A stretch of DNA of 64,000 nucleotides. It comes from Massilia sp. CFBP 13721. GTDB lineage: Bacteria; Pseudomonadota; Gammaproteobacteria; Burkholderiales; Burkholderiaceae_D. Location: contig NZ_JACYUY010000008.1 in NCBI RefSeq assembly GCF_014842025.1, forward strand, positions 163,099 to 227,098, read 5' to 3'. Below, piece by piece: positions 50,469 through 62,451 of the stretch. The notes beneath the pieces are model-generated. The model made no database searches. It was not told where the DNA came from and was given only the letters and a program-made list of their open reading frames with translations. How positions within the stretch are numbered: the first letter of the stretch is position 1; each line of letters begins with the position of its first letter. The position numbers were made by a program, and so were the translations under genes.

Positions 50469-53400
50469 GTGAGCGACCGCGACGACCTCGAACTCATGCG
50501 CGCGGCGGCCTTGCGCAACGCCACCACCGTGCTCGCCGCGCGCCAGCAGGCCGAGGCCGAGCTGGCGGCCGCGAAGGAAGCGCTGCGCCAGGCCAACGAG
50601 CGCACGGAAAACATGCTCGAGAGCCTGACCGACGCCTTTTGCGCGGTCGACTTCGAATGGCGCATCACTTACGTCAACGGGCGCGCCTTGCAACTGCTGG
50701 CGCCGCTGAACAAGTCGCGCGAAGGCCTGGTCGGCAAGCGCCTGTGGGAAGAATTCGAAGAGCTCGGCGGCACCAACCTGGCGCTCGAACTGGAACGCGC
50801 GATGCGTTCGCGCCAGACCGGCAGCCGCGAATTCTTCTATCCGCGCCTGGCGATCTGGCTGGAAGCGCGCATGTACCCGTCGCCGGACGGGCTGACCCTG
50901 TATTTCCACGACATCACGCGGCGCCGCGCTGACCAGCAAGCCCTGATCGACGGCAACAGCCGGCTGCAGGTGGCACTGGCCGCCGGGCGCCTGGGCGACT
51001 GGCGCTGGGATGCCGCCACCGACCGCGTCAGCCTGGGCGAACGCGCCGCCGAAATCCTCGGCCTGGATCCGACGCAGCCGCATGCCTGGGCCGAACTGCG
51101 CGCACGCCTGGACGAGCCGGACCGCGAAGCCGTGCGCCGCGAAGTGGGCCATGCCTTCCACACGCGCACCGACCTGAACATCGAATGCCGGCTGCTGCCC
51201 GACGGCGGCCCGGCGCGCTGGATCGCCCTGGTCGGCCGCGCCGACGTCGCCGATCCCGCCCTGCCCGGCAGCGTTACCGGCATGACCGGCGTGGTGCAGG
51301 ACATCAGCTCGCGCAAGAGCGCCGAAGACAGCCTGCGCCAGAGCGAAGAGGTCTTGCGCGCGCTGGCCAACACGATTCCACAACTGGCCTGGATGGCGCG
51401 CGCCGACGGCGCCATCGTCTGGTTCAACGAGCGCTGGTACGAGTACAGCGGCACCACCCCGGAAAACGCCACCGGCTGGGGCTGGCAAGACACGATCGAG
51501 CCCGACGCCCTCCCCGCCATGCTGGAACACTGGCGCTCCTCGATCAGGAGCGGCGAGCCGTTCGAGATGGAATACCCGATCCGCGGCGCCGACGGCCAGT
51601 ACCGCTGGTTCCTCACGCGCGTCAATGCCGTGCGCGACCGCCATGGCAAGGTGGTGCGCTGGTTCGGCACGAATACCGACGTCGACCAGGTCAAGCGCGT
51701 CGAGCAGGCGCTGCGCGAAGAATCGAAAGTGCTCGAGCTGCTCAACAACACCGGCAGCGCGCTCGCCTCCACGCGCGACCTGCGCTCGCTGCTGCAAGTG
51801 GCCACCGACGCCGCCAGCGGCATCGCCGGCGCCCGCTTCGGCGCCTTCTTTTATCACGGCAAGGAAAGCGAAGGACCCAAGTTCTCCTTGTATACGCTCT
51901 CGGGTGGCACCGCCAACGAATTCCAGAGCTTCGGCGAGCCGCAGGCCAGCGCCCTGTTCGGACCGAGCTTCCGCGGCGCCGGCCTGGTGCGCCTGGACGA
52001 CATCATGGACGATCCGCGCTATGGCCGCAGCCCGACGCAGTTCAGCCTGCTGTCGGGCCAGCCGACCGTGCGCAGCTACCTGGCCGTGCCGGTCATGGCC
52101 GGCTCGGGCGAAGTGCTGGGCACGATGTTCTTCGGCCACCCGGAACCGGGCATCTTTACGGAACGCACCGAACGCATCGTGCGCGGCATCGCCGCCCAGG
52201 CCGCGGTGGCGCTCGACAACACCCGGCTGTACGAAGCGGCGCAGCAGGCCGCCGAAGAGCGCAAGGTCTTGCTGGAAAGCGAACGCGAGGCGCGCGCCGA
52301 GGCCGAACGCTCGAGCCAGATGAAGGACGAGTTCCTGGCCACGCTCTCGCACGAACTGCGCACCCCGCTCTCGGCGATCCTCGGCTGGGCGCAAGTGCTG
52401 CGCCGCGGCGGCAAGGACGAAGCCGACCTGCAGCGCGGCCTGCAGACGATCGAACGCAATGCGCGCGCCCAGGCCCAGCTGATCGAAGACTTGCTCGACA
52501 TGAGCCGCATCACCTCCGGCAAGGTGCTGCTCGACATGCAGACCCTGAAGCCCGAAGGCTTCCTCGACGCCGCCATCGAAACGGTGCGCCCGGCGGCCGA
52601 CGCCAAGAACATCCGCATCGAGAAGCGCTACCAGCCCGACCCCGGCATGGTCGCCGGCGACGCCGCGCGCCTGCAGCAGGTGGTGTGGAACCTGCTGTCG
52701 AACGCGATCAAGTTCACCCCGCGCGACGGCCTGGTCACGGTCGAACTGGCGGGACGCGACGGCTCGGTCGTGGTCACGGTGCACGATACCGGCAGCGGCA
52801 TCCGCCCGGAATTCATCACCCACGTGTTCGAGCGCTTCCGCCAGGCCGACGCCTCGATGACGCGCCGCCACGGCGGGCTCGGCCTGGGCCTGGCGATCGT
52901 CAAGCACCTGATCGAGCAGCATGGCGGTACCGTGCGCGCGGAAAGCCCGGGCGAGGGGCAAGGATCGCGCTTCTCGTTCGAACTGCCGCTGGCCAAGGCC
53001 ATGACCCGCGCCGAGCGCCGCAGCGCCATGATCCTCGGCAGCCCGCCGCCGGCCGCGCCCGACCTGACCCTGCGCGACCTCTCCGGCGTGTCGGTGCTGG
53101 TGGTCGACGACGACCGCGATGCGCGCGAGCTGATCCTGCGCATCCTCACCGATTGCCAGGCCAGAGTACGCATCGCCGCCAGCGCGCGCGAAGCCTTCGA
53201 AGCCTTGCAGGCGGACATGCCCGACCTCCTGATCAGCGACCTCGGCATGCCCGAAGTCGATGGTTTTGAGTTATTGTCTTGGGTACGGGCCCTGCCGCGC
53301 GACCGCGGCGGCCTGTTGCCGGCGGTGGCGCTGACCGCGTTCGCCCGTTCCGAAGACCGCCTGCGCGCGCTGGAAGCGGGCTTCAGTTCGCATATTTCGA

Positions 53401-53474
53401 AGCCGGTCGAACCGAACGAATTGATCGAAGCGGTAGGCTCCCTGGTACGCCGCCCAAGTGTAAGAAAACGTTAA
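50469..53474 (+). CDS. Cytoplasmic hybrid histidine kinase (PAS x3-GAF-HisKA-HATPase-REC)
   Basis: A 1001-residue kinase without membrane segments. Three PAS domains (about residues 45-160, 165-285, 295-420; for example NTIPQLAWMARADGAIVWFNERWYEYSG) and a GAF domain (~430-595) precede the kinase core. The core has phospho-acceptor His628 (FLATLSHELRTPLSAILGW) and the ATP lid GGLGLGLAIVKHLIEQHGG. A C-terminal receiver carries Asp924 (LLISDLGMPEVDG). The GTG at 50469 forms GTGA with a 30-codon frame ending at 50472 whose reality is doubtful; a GTG at 50406 is an alternative start. It is probably a phosphorelay input to neighbouring REC proteins. Confidence 0.92.
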   Translation: MSDRDDLELMRAAALRNATTVLAARQQAEAELAAAKEALRQANERTENMLESLTDAFCAVDFEWRITYVNGRALQLLAPLNKSREGLVGKRLWEEFEELGGTNLALELERAMRSRQTGSREFFYPRLAIWLEARMYPSPDGLTLYFHDITRRRADQQALIDGNSRLQVALAAGRLGDWRWDAATDRVSLGERAAEILGLDPTQPHAWAELRARLDEPDREAVRREVGHAFHTRTDLNIECRLLPDGGPARWIALVGRADVADPALPGSVTGMTGVVQDISSRKSAEDSLRQSEEVLRALANTIPQLAWMARADGAIVWFNERWYEYSGTTPENATGWGWQDTIEPDALPAMLEHWRSSIRSGEPFEMEYPIRGADGQYRWFLTRVNAVRDRHGKVVRWFGTNTDVDQVKRVEQALREESKVLELLNNTGSALASTRDLRSLLQVATDAASGIAGARFGAFFYHGKESEGPKFSLYTLSGGTANEFQSFGEPQASALFGPSFRGAGLVRLDDIMDDPRYGRSPTQFSLLSGQPTVRSYLAVPVMAGSGEVLGTMFFGHPEPGIFTERTERIVRGIAAQAAVALDNTRLYEAAQQAAEERKVLLESEREARAEAERSSQMKDEFLATLSHELRTPLSAILGWAQVLRRGGKDEADLQRGLQTIERNARAQAQLIEDLLDMSRITSGKVLLDMQTLKPEGFLDAAIETVRPAADAKNIRIEKRYQPDPGMVAGDAARLQQVVWNLLSNAIKFTPRDGLVTVELAGRDGSVVVTVHDTGSGIRPEFITHVFERFRQADASMTRRHGGLGLGLAIVKHLIEQHGGTVRAESPGEGQGSRFSFELPLAKAMTRAERRSAMILGSPPPAAPDLTLRDLSGVSVLVVDDDRDARELILRILTDCQARVRIAASAREAFEALQADMPDLLISDLGMPEVDGFELLSWVRALPRDRGGLLPAVALTAFARSEDRLRALEAGFSSHISKPVEPNELIEAVGSLVRRPSVRKR

Positions 53475-53607
53475 TGAAGTTCCTACCGTAGGACGCGGCG
53501 CTGTCCTACAAGAAATTCTTTTGGGTTTGTTAGACTACTTGAAGTGGGAAAGTTGGATTGACTTAACGAAATTATTTTCCTTCAAGTACCTTTCGAAGAG
53601 ACTAAGC

Positions 53608-54600
53608 ATGCCGAGCAGACAAGAAATTTTGAACGCCAAGATCCTGGTCGTGGACGATTCGCCAGACAATATCGAATTGATGGAAGAGATATTGCGCGAA
53701 GAAGGCTACAGCAATGTCAGCTCGACCATGGAGCCGGAGCAAGTCTGCCCGCTGCACCGCGAGCACAACTACGACCTCATCCTGCTCGACCTGCAAATGC
53801 CGGGCCTGAACGGTTTCCAGGTCATGAAAAGCCTGAAGGAAATCGAAAAAGGCGGCTACCTGCCGGTGCTGGCCCTGACCGCGCAGCCGAGTTTCAAGAT
53901 CGCCGCCCTGGAAGCCGGCGCGCGCGACTTCATCAGCAAACCGTTCGACCTGCTGGAAGTGCACAAGCGCATCCACAACATGCTCGAAGTACGCCTGCTC
54001 TATAAAGAGCTGGCCCAGTATTCGAAAGCCCAGCAGGAACTGGCCCTGCACGACGCCCTCACCGGCCTGCCCAACCGGCGCCTGCTGGAAGACCGCATCG
54101 AAACCGCCCTGCAGCACGCCAACCGCAGCCATGCCAAGGCCGCGATCATGTATCTCGACCTGGATGGCTTCAAGGCGATCAACGATACCTATGGCCATGC
54201 CTATGGCGACGAGATCCTGAAAATGGTGTCGCAGCGCCTGCTGGCCAACTCGCGTAAGGAAGACACGGTCGCGCGCCTCGGCGGTGATGAATTCATGGTC
54301 GTGCTCGGCGACATCCACAGCCTGGCCGACGCCCAGGGCCCGGCCGCCAAGCTGGTCGACGCCCTGGTCGAGCCCTTCTTCATCAACGACCTCACCTTGC
54401 GCCTGTCGACCTCGATCGGCATCAGCATCTATCCGGACGACGCCGAATCGGTCGACGCCCTGATCAGCATCGCCGACTACGCGCTGTACGAAGCCAAGCG
54501 CGCCGGCAAGAACCGATATTGCTCGACCGGCAGCAAGCCGCAGGCGGCGGCGGTCAAGACGCCGGCCAAGCAGGTGCCGGAGCTGGCGCCGCACAGGTAG
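53608..54600 (+). CDS. Response regulator with GGDEF output (diguanylate cyclase)
   Basis: A 330-residue REC-GGDEF protein that links phosphorylation to c-di-GMP synthesis, like PleD/WspR-type regulators. The receiver (ILVVDDSPDNIELMEEILREEG) has phospho-acceptor Asp61 (LILLDLQMPGLNG) and Lys in FISKPFDLLEV. A connector helix leads to the cyclase (DALTGLPNRRLLEDRI, MYLDLDGFKAINDTYGHAYGDE) with intact GGDEF at 225-229. I use the ATG at 53608; an upstream in-frame ATG/TTG would add a hydrophobic, AT-rich 29 codons that is more likely leader. The probable kinase is the hybrid protein just upstream. A terminator follows. Confidence 0.92.
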   Translation: MPSRQEILNAKILVVDDSPDNIELMEEILREEGYSNVSSTMEPEQVCPLHREHNYDLILLDLQMPGLNGFQVMKSLKEIEKGGYLPVLALTAQPSFKIAALEAGARDFISKPFDLLEVHKRIHNMLEVRLLYKELAQYSKAQQELALHDALTGLPNRRLLEDRIETALQHANRSHAKAAIMYLDLDGFKAINDTYGHAYGDEILKMVSQRLLANSRKEDTVARLGGDEFMVVLGDIHSLADAQGPAAKLVDALVEPFFINDLTLRLSTSIGISIYPDDAESVDALISIADYALYEAKRAGKNRYCSTGSKPQAAAVKTPAKQVPELAPHR

Positions 54601-54619
54601 TTTGTTTTATTTTCAGGAG

Positions 54620-54650
54620 AGCCCGGTTCGAGTTTGAATCGGGCTTTTTT
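54620..54650 (+). terminator. Rho-independent terminator
   Basis: AGCCCGGTTC...GAATCGGGCT (54620-54645, one G-T pair) with a six-base loop and T6. It ends the REC-GGDEF transcript. Confidence 0.9.
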
Positions 54651-54690
54651 ACGTTCGGGCTTGTGGAAGCGGTGCGGTGTGCCGTGGGAC

Positions 54691-54717
54691 GTACCGGTGG
54701 GCATGCCCACCGGTTAC
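54691..54717. repeat. Short palindromic relative of the GTAGGGTGG family
   Basis: GTACCGGTGGGCATGCCCACCGGTTAC is palindromic apart from one base near the ends. It lies in the convergent gap with the gene at 54813 and matches the GGGCATGCCC core at 26360. Confidence 0.6.
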
Positions 54718-54812
54718 GGCGGTTGATCATTGGCCGCACAAACGACAACGGCGCACCGACCCACATGACTGCAGATCGGTGCGCCGTTCGGTTGGACCGA
54801 TTGACAGCTACA

Positions 54813-55409
<597 letters not shown>

Positions 55410-55538
55410 TTACCATAAATTGCCGTGCTATCATTTCGACAGCTTGATTCGTGTCTTTACTTTGGAAAACAAAGGCGGTCTGCTATCCTTTCATTCCGCG
55501 AAAATTTCGGCCATTCCGACGAACGCAGCAGGAACGAC

Positions 55539-57167
<1,629 letters not shown>

Positions 57168-57181
57168 GCATAGAAGAACAA

Positions 57182-57203
57182 AAACGGCGCCGCGGCGCCG
57201 TTT
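57182..57203 (+). terminator. Rho-independent terminator
   Basis: AAACGGCGC-CGCG-GCGCCGTTT, a perfect palindrome with A/T flanks, 14 bases after the kinase stop. Confidence 0.8.
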
Positions 57204-57223
57204 CTACATTCGATCACAAGCAC

Positions 57224-57340
57224 GTAGGGTGGACGGCTGCGCCGTCCACGCGTTCAAACCGAAGCAACACCGTAGCAGCCCATGCTGTGCCTGGACGCGT
57301 GGACGGGAAACCCGCCTTTCGCGGCCCGGTCCACCCTACG
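57224..57340. repeat. GTAGGGTGG-family inverted repeat pair
   Basis: GTAGGGTGGACGGCTGCGCC at the left and CGGCCCGGTCCACCCTAC at the right face each other, with inner GTCCACGCGT and ACGCGTGGAC arms also pairing. It fills the convergent gap before the hemerythrin gene. Confidence 0.82.
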
Positions 57341-57375
57341 CGCATTGCGTCATTTCAATTATTGCGTCGCTTCGC

Positions 57376-57843
57376 TTATTGAGTAGCTTCAATTTCCTGC
57401 TGGCGCGCTTTCATTTCCTCGCCCAGCGCCTGCAGGTCCAGCTTCAGCTGGCGCGTTTTCGGGAACATTTCCTTCTCTTCTTCCTCGACGTGGTGCTCGA
57501 TCATTTCGCTCAGCACCTTCACCTTGGCGTCGTACAGGTCGTCGCCCGGGTCCATTTCCATGATCTGGGCGATCAGGTCTTTCGCCGAAGCGTGCTCGAC
57601 CACGGCCTCGTCGACCATGTCTTCGGTGTCTTCGCTCGCTTCGCGGGTGGCCGGGTAGAAGATCTCTTCCTCGATCTGGGTGTGCATGATCAGCGCCTTG
57701 CAGATCTCGTCGGCCAGCTTCTTCTTGCTGACCTTGGCGCGGTCGGTCATGTTTTCGAAGCGCTCGAACATCTCTTCGACTTCGCGGTGCTGTTGGGTCA
57801 GCAGTTCGACGGCATCGACGCCTGCATTCGTATTGTTCGGCAT
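57376..57843 (-). CDS. Hemerythrin HHE domain protein
   Basis: A 155-residue four-helix protein with the di-iron ligand pattern: LLTQQHREVEEMFERFE, LIMHTQIEEEIFYPATRE (H-x-x-x-E), VVEHASAKDLIAQIMEMD and EMIEHHVEEEEKEMFPK (H-x3-E). It binds oxygen, nitric oxide or iron, and short cytoplasmic forms are linked to oxidative or nitrosative stress. The surrounding gene set is signalling-heavy. The ATG at 57843 is fixed by CAGGGAG six bases upstream. It is divergent from the small kinase gene (58036), with ~190 bases between. Confidence 0.92.
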   Translation of the reverse strand: MPNNTNAGVDAVELLTQQHREVEEMFERFENMTDRAKVSKKKLADEICKALIMHTQIEEEIFYPATREASEDTEDMVDEAVVEHASAKDLIAQIMEMDPGDDLYDAKVKVLSEMIEHHVEEEEKEMFPKTRQLKLDLQALGEEMKARQQEIEATQ

Positions 57844-58035
57844 GGGAACTCCCTGAAAAGTGTCCGGTTTTATAAAATATGATTTTATTAAGTACAGGCC
57901 TCCAGCATCCTCCGAAACGGGGTGCTCTACCGTTCGGCAGCGCACGCAGGCGGCGCGGTGGCAGCGGTGCGGCGGCGTGCGCACTTCCCCTACGAAGCTG
58001 TTGTATGATTTGGGAAACATTCAACCGAGCCCACG

Positions 58036-58752
58036 ATGACCGCACCGGACCCGCAACACCCCGACCCGGAACTGGAACGGCTGGTTGCCGAACGCACCGC
58101 CGCACTGACCGAGCTGGTCGCCCACCTGATGACTTGCTGGGACGACGAGCGCCGCCTGCTGGCGCGCAAGCTGCACGACAGCCTCGGTTCGTCGATGACG
58201 GCGCTCACCATGCACCTGGGCTTGCTCTCGAAAGGCCTCACCGACGCCAAGACGATCGACCGTGCCCAGCAGATGAAGACCCTGCTGAACGGCATCATCG
58301 ACACCAACCGCACCGTGCAGCTGTCGCTGTGGAACGACAAGCTCGAATTCCTCGGCATCAAGGCGGCGCTGGCCGAGCTGGTGGCCGAGTTCGGCCAGCA
58401 GCACGGCATCACGGCCCGCGCCAGCCTGCCCGACGACGATGACGGCTATCCGCGCGCCCAGGGCGTGGCGCTGCTGCGCTGCGCCGAGGAAGGCTTGCAG
58501 AATGCCTTGCAACACGGCCGCGCCGCGACGGTCGACGTGATCCTCGACGACGATGGCGAACAATTGATGATGACAGTGCGCGACGATGGCGTCGGCTTGT
58601 CACAGCCGGCGCCGCCGGAATCGCTGCGCTGCCACGGCTTGCGTTTGCTGCGCGAACGGGCGCGCGCGCTGGGGGGAGATGTGACGCTGGCCGGGGTGGA
58701 TGGCGGAGGAACCGCGTTGACCATGATTTTGCCGCGTAATCAGGACAATTAA
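58036..58752 (+). CDS. Small soluble sensor histidine kinase (HisKA_3-like)
   Basis: A 238-residue kinase with no membrane or sensory domain. The dimerisation helix (ERRLLARKLHDSLGSSMTALTMHLGLL) has the phospho-acceptor His47 in the H-D-x-L pattern of NarX/UhpB-type kinases. The ATPase has N-box CAEEGLQNALQHGRA, G1 VRDDGVGL and G2 GLRLLRERARALGGDVTL. NarL-type response regulators would be the expected partner; none is adjacent. It may receive input from a separate sensor or from the divergent hemerythrin. Asn in LQNALQH and Asp in RDDGVG are intact, so it is probably active. Confidence 0.88.
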   Translation: MTAPDPQHPDPELERLVAERTAALTELVAHLMTCWDDERRLLARKLHDSLGSSMTALTMHLGLLSKGLTDAKTIDRAQQMKTLLNGIIDTNRTVQLSLWNDKLEFLGIKAALAELVAEFGQQHGITARASLPDDDDGYPRAQGVALLRCAEEGLQNALQHGRAATVDVILDDDGEQLMMTVRDDGVGLSQPAPPESLRCHGLRLLRERARALGGDVTLAGVDGGGTALTMILPRNQDN

Positions 58753-58789
58753 GGTTCTTGGCGCGCGGTGATTGTGGGGTAGTCGACGG

Positions 58790-58894
58790 CACGTAAACGC
58801 GTGGACGGAGTCCATCCTACATGCGCGGCTGTTCGTCATTCATGCCCGAAACGGCGCGCACCGTAGGGTGGACTCCGTCCACGCGTTTTACGTG
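58790..58894. repeat. GTAGGGTGG-family inverted repeat pair, long arms
   Basis: CACGTAAACGCGTGGACGGAGTCCATCCTAC (58790-58820, shown in part as arms) pairs with GTAGGGTGGACTCCG...TTTTACGTG (58863-58894); about 29 of 31 positions match. It lies in the convergent gap before ndh. Confidence 0.83.
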
Positions 58895-58921
58895 CTGTTG
58901 CACACAGCACCGCCCCCGTGA

Positions 58922-60232
58922 TCAGTGCAGCTTCACCAACGGCGTCGTCCTGCGAATCAGGAAACGCGCCACCGCCAGCACCCCAGTCCGCATCGCCCCC
59001 AGCACCGCCTGGTGGTGCATCAGGTGCAAACTCGTGTACATCACGCGCCCGATCATGCCTTCGACGAACCAGCTGGCGCCGCTGAGCGAGCCCATCAGGC
59101 TGCCGACGCTGGTCGTCTTGCCGAGCGAGACAAGCGAGCCGTAGTCGCGGTAGCGATAAGGCTTTTCGTCGACCGGCTTGCCCTTGGCGCGGCGCAGGAA
59201 TTGTTTCAGCAGGTAGTCGGCCTGCTGGTGCGCGGCCTGCGCGCGTGGCGGCACCGGTTTTCCGGAAGCGTCGATGCAGGCGGCGCAGTCGCCCAGCGCA
59301 TACACGCCGGGCACGCCCGGTACCCGCAGCTGCGGATCGACCTCGATCTGGCCGCCCTTGGTGACCGGCAGCCCGAGCGTGCCGAGGAATTCGGGCGCGC
59401 GGATGCCCGCCGCCCACACGCACAGGCTGGCCGGATAGACGTTGCCGTCGTTGTCGAGCACGCGGTCGGCGTCGATCTTGGTGACGCGGCAGTTGTTGAC
59501 GACGCGGATGCCGCGCTCGTCGAGCAGTTTGAGGGCCGCGGCCGAGACGCGCTCGGGCAGCGGCGCCAGGATGCGCGGCGCGCCTTCGAGCAGGGTGATG
59601 CGCACGTCGCGCTTGACCTGCAGGCGCGAGAAGCCGTAGGTGGCGTAGACGCCCGACGCCTCGCGCAGTTCGGCCGCCAGTTCGACGCCGGTGGCGCCGC
59701 CGCCGATGATGACGACGTCGAGCGCGGCATTGGCGTCGTTGCGTTCCTCGCGCGCCTGTTCGGCCACCGCCATCAGGCGCAGCAGGCGCAGGCGGAAGCG
59801 CTCGGCGTCTTCGGTGGCGTTCAGGGAAATCGTGTTTTCGCGCGCGCCGGGCACGCCGAAATAATTCGAGGTGCTGCCGACCGCGATCACCAGCGAACCG
59901 TAATCGATGCGGCGTTCGTGCAGCACGTCTTCGCCGTCGGAGGCGCGCACCGCGCCGACCGTGATGCGGCGGGCACCATGGTCGAGCGCCGTCATCGGGC
60001 CGTAGACGAAGGTGAAACCGTTATCGTGAGCCAGCATCTGATAGGACAGGCCCTCCTGGTGGATGTCGAGGGTGCCGGCCGCCACCTCGTGCAGCGACGG
60101 CTTCCAGATGTGGTACAGCCGCGTATCGACCAGCATCACCTTCGAGGGACCGAGCTTGCGCCCGAGTTTGCAGGCCAGTTCCAGTCCGCCCGCCCCGCCA
60201 CCAACGATCACGATTTCGCTCTGCAAAGCCAC
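58922..60232 (-). CDS. ndh: NAD(P)/FAD-dependent oxidoreductase, type II NADH dehydrogenase
   Basis: A 436-residue flavoprotein that should pass electrons from NADH to quinone without proton pumping. The FAD-binding GxGxxG is at the N-terminus (EIVIVGGGAGGLELACKLGR), and the NADH-binding one in the middle (VVIIGGGATGVELAAELRE). VYALGDCAAC closes the FAD site, and the last ~50 residues hold an amphipathic membrane-binding helix (FVEGMIGRVMYTSLHLMHHQAVLGAM). GGAGGG is too close to the GTG at 60232; a TTG at 60226 has better spacing, so the true start may be two codons in. It is convergent with the small kinase. Confidence 0.92.
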   Translation of the reverse strand: MALQSEIVIVGGGAGGLELACKLGRKLGPSKVMLVDTRLYHIWKPSLHEVAAGTLDIHQEGLSYQMLAHDNGFTFVYGPMTALDHGARRITVGAVRASDGEDVLHERRIDYGSLVIAVGSTSNYFGVPGARENTISLNATEDAERFRLRLLRLMAVAEQAREERNDANAALDVVIIGGGATGVELAAELREASGVYATYGFSRLQVKRDVRITLLEGAPRILAPLPERVSAAALKLLDERGIRVVNNCRVTKIDADRVLDNDGNVYPASLCVWAAGIRAPEFLGTLGLPVTKGGQIEVDPQLRVPGVPGVYALGDCAACIDASGKPVPPRAQAAHQQADYLLKQFLRRAKGKPVDEKPYRYRDYGSLVSLGKTTSVGSLMGSLSGASWFVEGMIGRVMYTSLHLMHHQAVLGAMRTGVLAVARFLIRRTTPLVKLH

Positions 60233-60329
60233 CCTCCGTTCGATATGCCGCCGGCGCAGGCCGGTTATTGGCTACCTGGCAAGTGTACACCCGCAGCAAA
60301 AACCACGTCGCCGCCGGCCGCGTGTGGCT

Positions 60330-60815
60330 TTAGTGTCCGCGGCCGTGGCCGTGGCCGTGCCTGTCGTGGCGGTCGTGCCTGTCGTGGCGGTCATGGTGGC
60401 CGTGGCCGCCGCGGCGGTCGTCATGGCGCACGACGTGGTGCACTTCGCGTACGTCGCGGTAGCCGTGGTGGCGCGCACGGTAATGCGGCGCATAGGTGTT
60501 GGTGTACCAGTCGTCGCGCACGAACATCACCGGACGCGCACAGGCATCGTAGCGGCTGCAATGGCGCGACCAGTTCTTGCGGTGGCCGGGCGGTACGCGC
60601 AGGTAGACCGGCTGGGCGCGCACGTGGCGCACTTCGCGCACGATGACCGGTTGGCGGGCGTAGACGACCGGCGCCGGGCCATAGTCGCCGAGATCGAGGC
60701 GGCCGTAGAAACCGGGCTGGCCAACGTGGATGCTGACGTTGGTTTGCGCCAATGCCGGAAAGGCAGCCGCGGCGAGGGCGGCGCCCAGGAACAGGGAGCG
60801 GAGCGGAGATGTCAT
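60330..60815 (-). CDS. Exported His/Asp-rich protein
   Basis: A 161-residue exported protein: signal peptide MTSPLRSLFLGAALAAAAFPALAQ, then a body rich in Tyr/Arg/Val (VSIHVGQPGFYGRLDLGDYG, PVYLRVPPGHRKNWSRHC) and a C-terminal tract of HDRHDRHDRHDRHGHGHGRGH type. The body resembles small conserved periplasmic proteins of Burkholderiales, and the His/Asp tail could bind nickel, zinc or copper. Two Cys (RHCSRYDACARP) may form a disulfide. GAGG precedes the ATG at 60815. It is divergent from the small lipoprotein gene (60982). Confidence 0.72.
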   Translation of the reverse strand: MTSPLRSLFLGAALAAAAFPALAQTNVSIHVGQPGFYGRLDLGDYGPAPVVYARQPVIVREVRHVRAQPVYLRVPPGHRKNWSRHCSRYDACARPVMFVRDDWYTNTYAPHYRARHHGYRDVREVHHVVRHDDRRGGHGHHDRHDRHDRHDRHGHGHGRGH

Positions 60816-60981
60816 GGTGGTCCTCACGGTGCGATGTTGCGTGAACTGTATCAGCGCAAGGTTGAAACTTAGTTGGTTGCAACAGACCGTTACACTTGTC
60901 GCAACGCCGTAACGCGCCAGGAATCCGCCCGTATCCGGCGCCGCCGAATCCCGCTATCATGGGTGCAAAGGAGGAATCGCC

Positions 60982-61110
60982 ATGACCATGCGTGCCCTGC
61001 GCTGCGGCGCCATCGCCCTTGCCTGCCTGCTGGCCAGCGCCTGCAAGGACCGCCCGGAACCGGTCAAGCCGATCGCCGCGACGCCCCTGCTCTGCTGCAT
61101 CGATTACTGA
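60982..61110 (+). CDS. 42-residue small lipoprotein
   Basis: A very short gene with a textbook ribosome site (AAAGGAGG eight bases before the ATG). The product has an n-region (MTMRALRCG), a hydrophobic stretch (AIALACLLASAC) and a lipobox-like LASAC, then a short mature peptide KDRPEPVKP...LLCCIDY ending in a Cys pair. It would be a tiny outer- or inner-membrane lipoprotein, similar in design to entericidin-like or other mini-lipoproteins. The function is unknown. It is 90 bases upstream of rhlE and could share its transcript. Confidence 0.65.
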   Translation: MTMRALRCGAIALACLLASACKDRPEPVKPIAATPLLCCIDY

Positions 61111-61200
61111 ACCGTGCCGGGCAAGTGCCGGCATAAATTCATCACGCGCCCGGGCTGCGCACGGTAAACTGTGGGCTGTTCATTTGCCCCAAGGTTTTGC

Positions 61201-62445
<1,245 letters not shown>

Positions 62446-62451
62446 TGATGT

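Noticed and set aside
50383..50472. 30-codon frame overlapping the hybrid kinase start by GTGA
   Set aside because: It has no ribosome site, is Ala/Pro-rich, and looks like random GC-rich sequence; at most a leader peptide.
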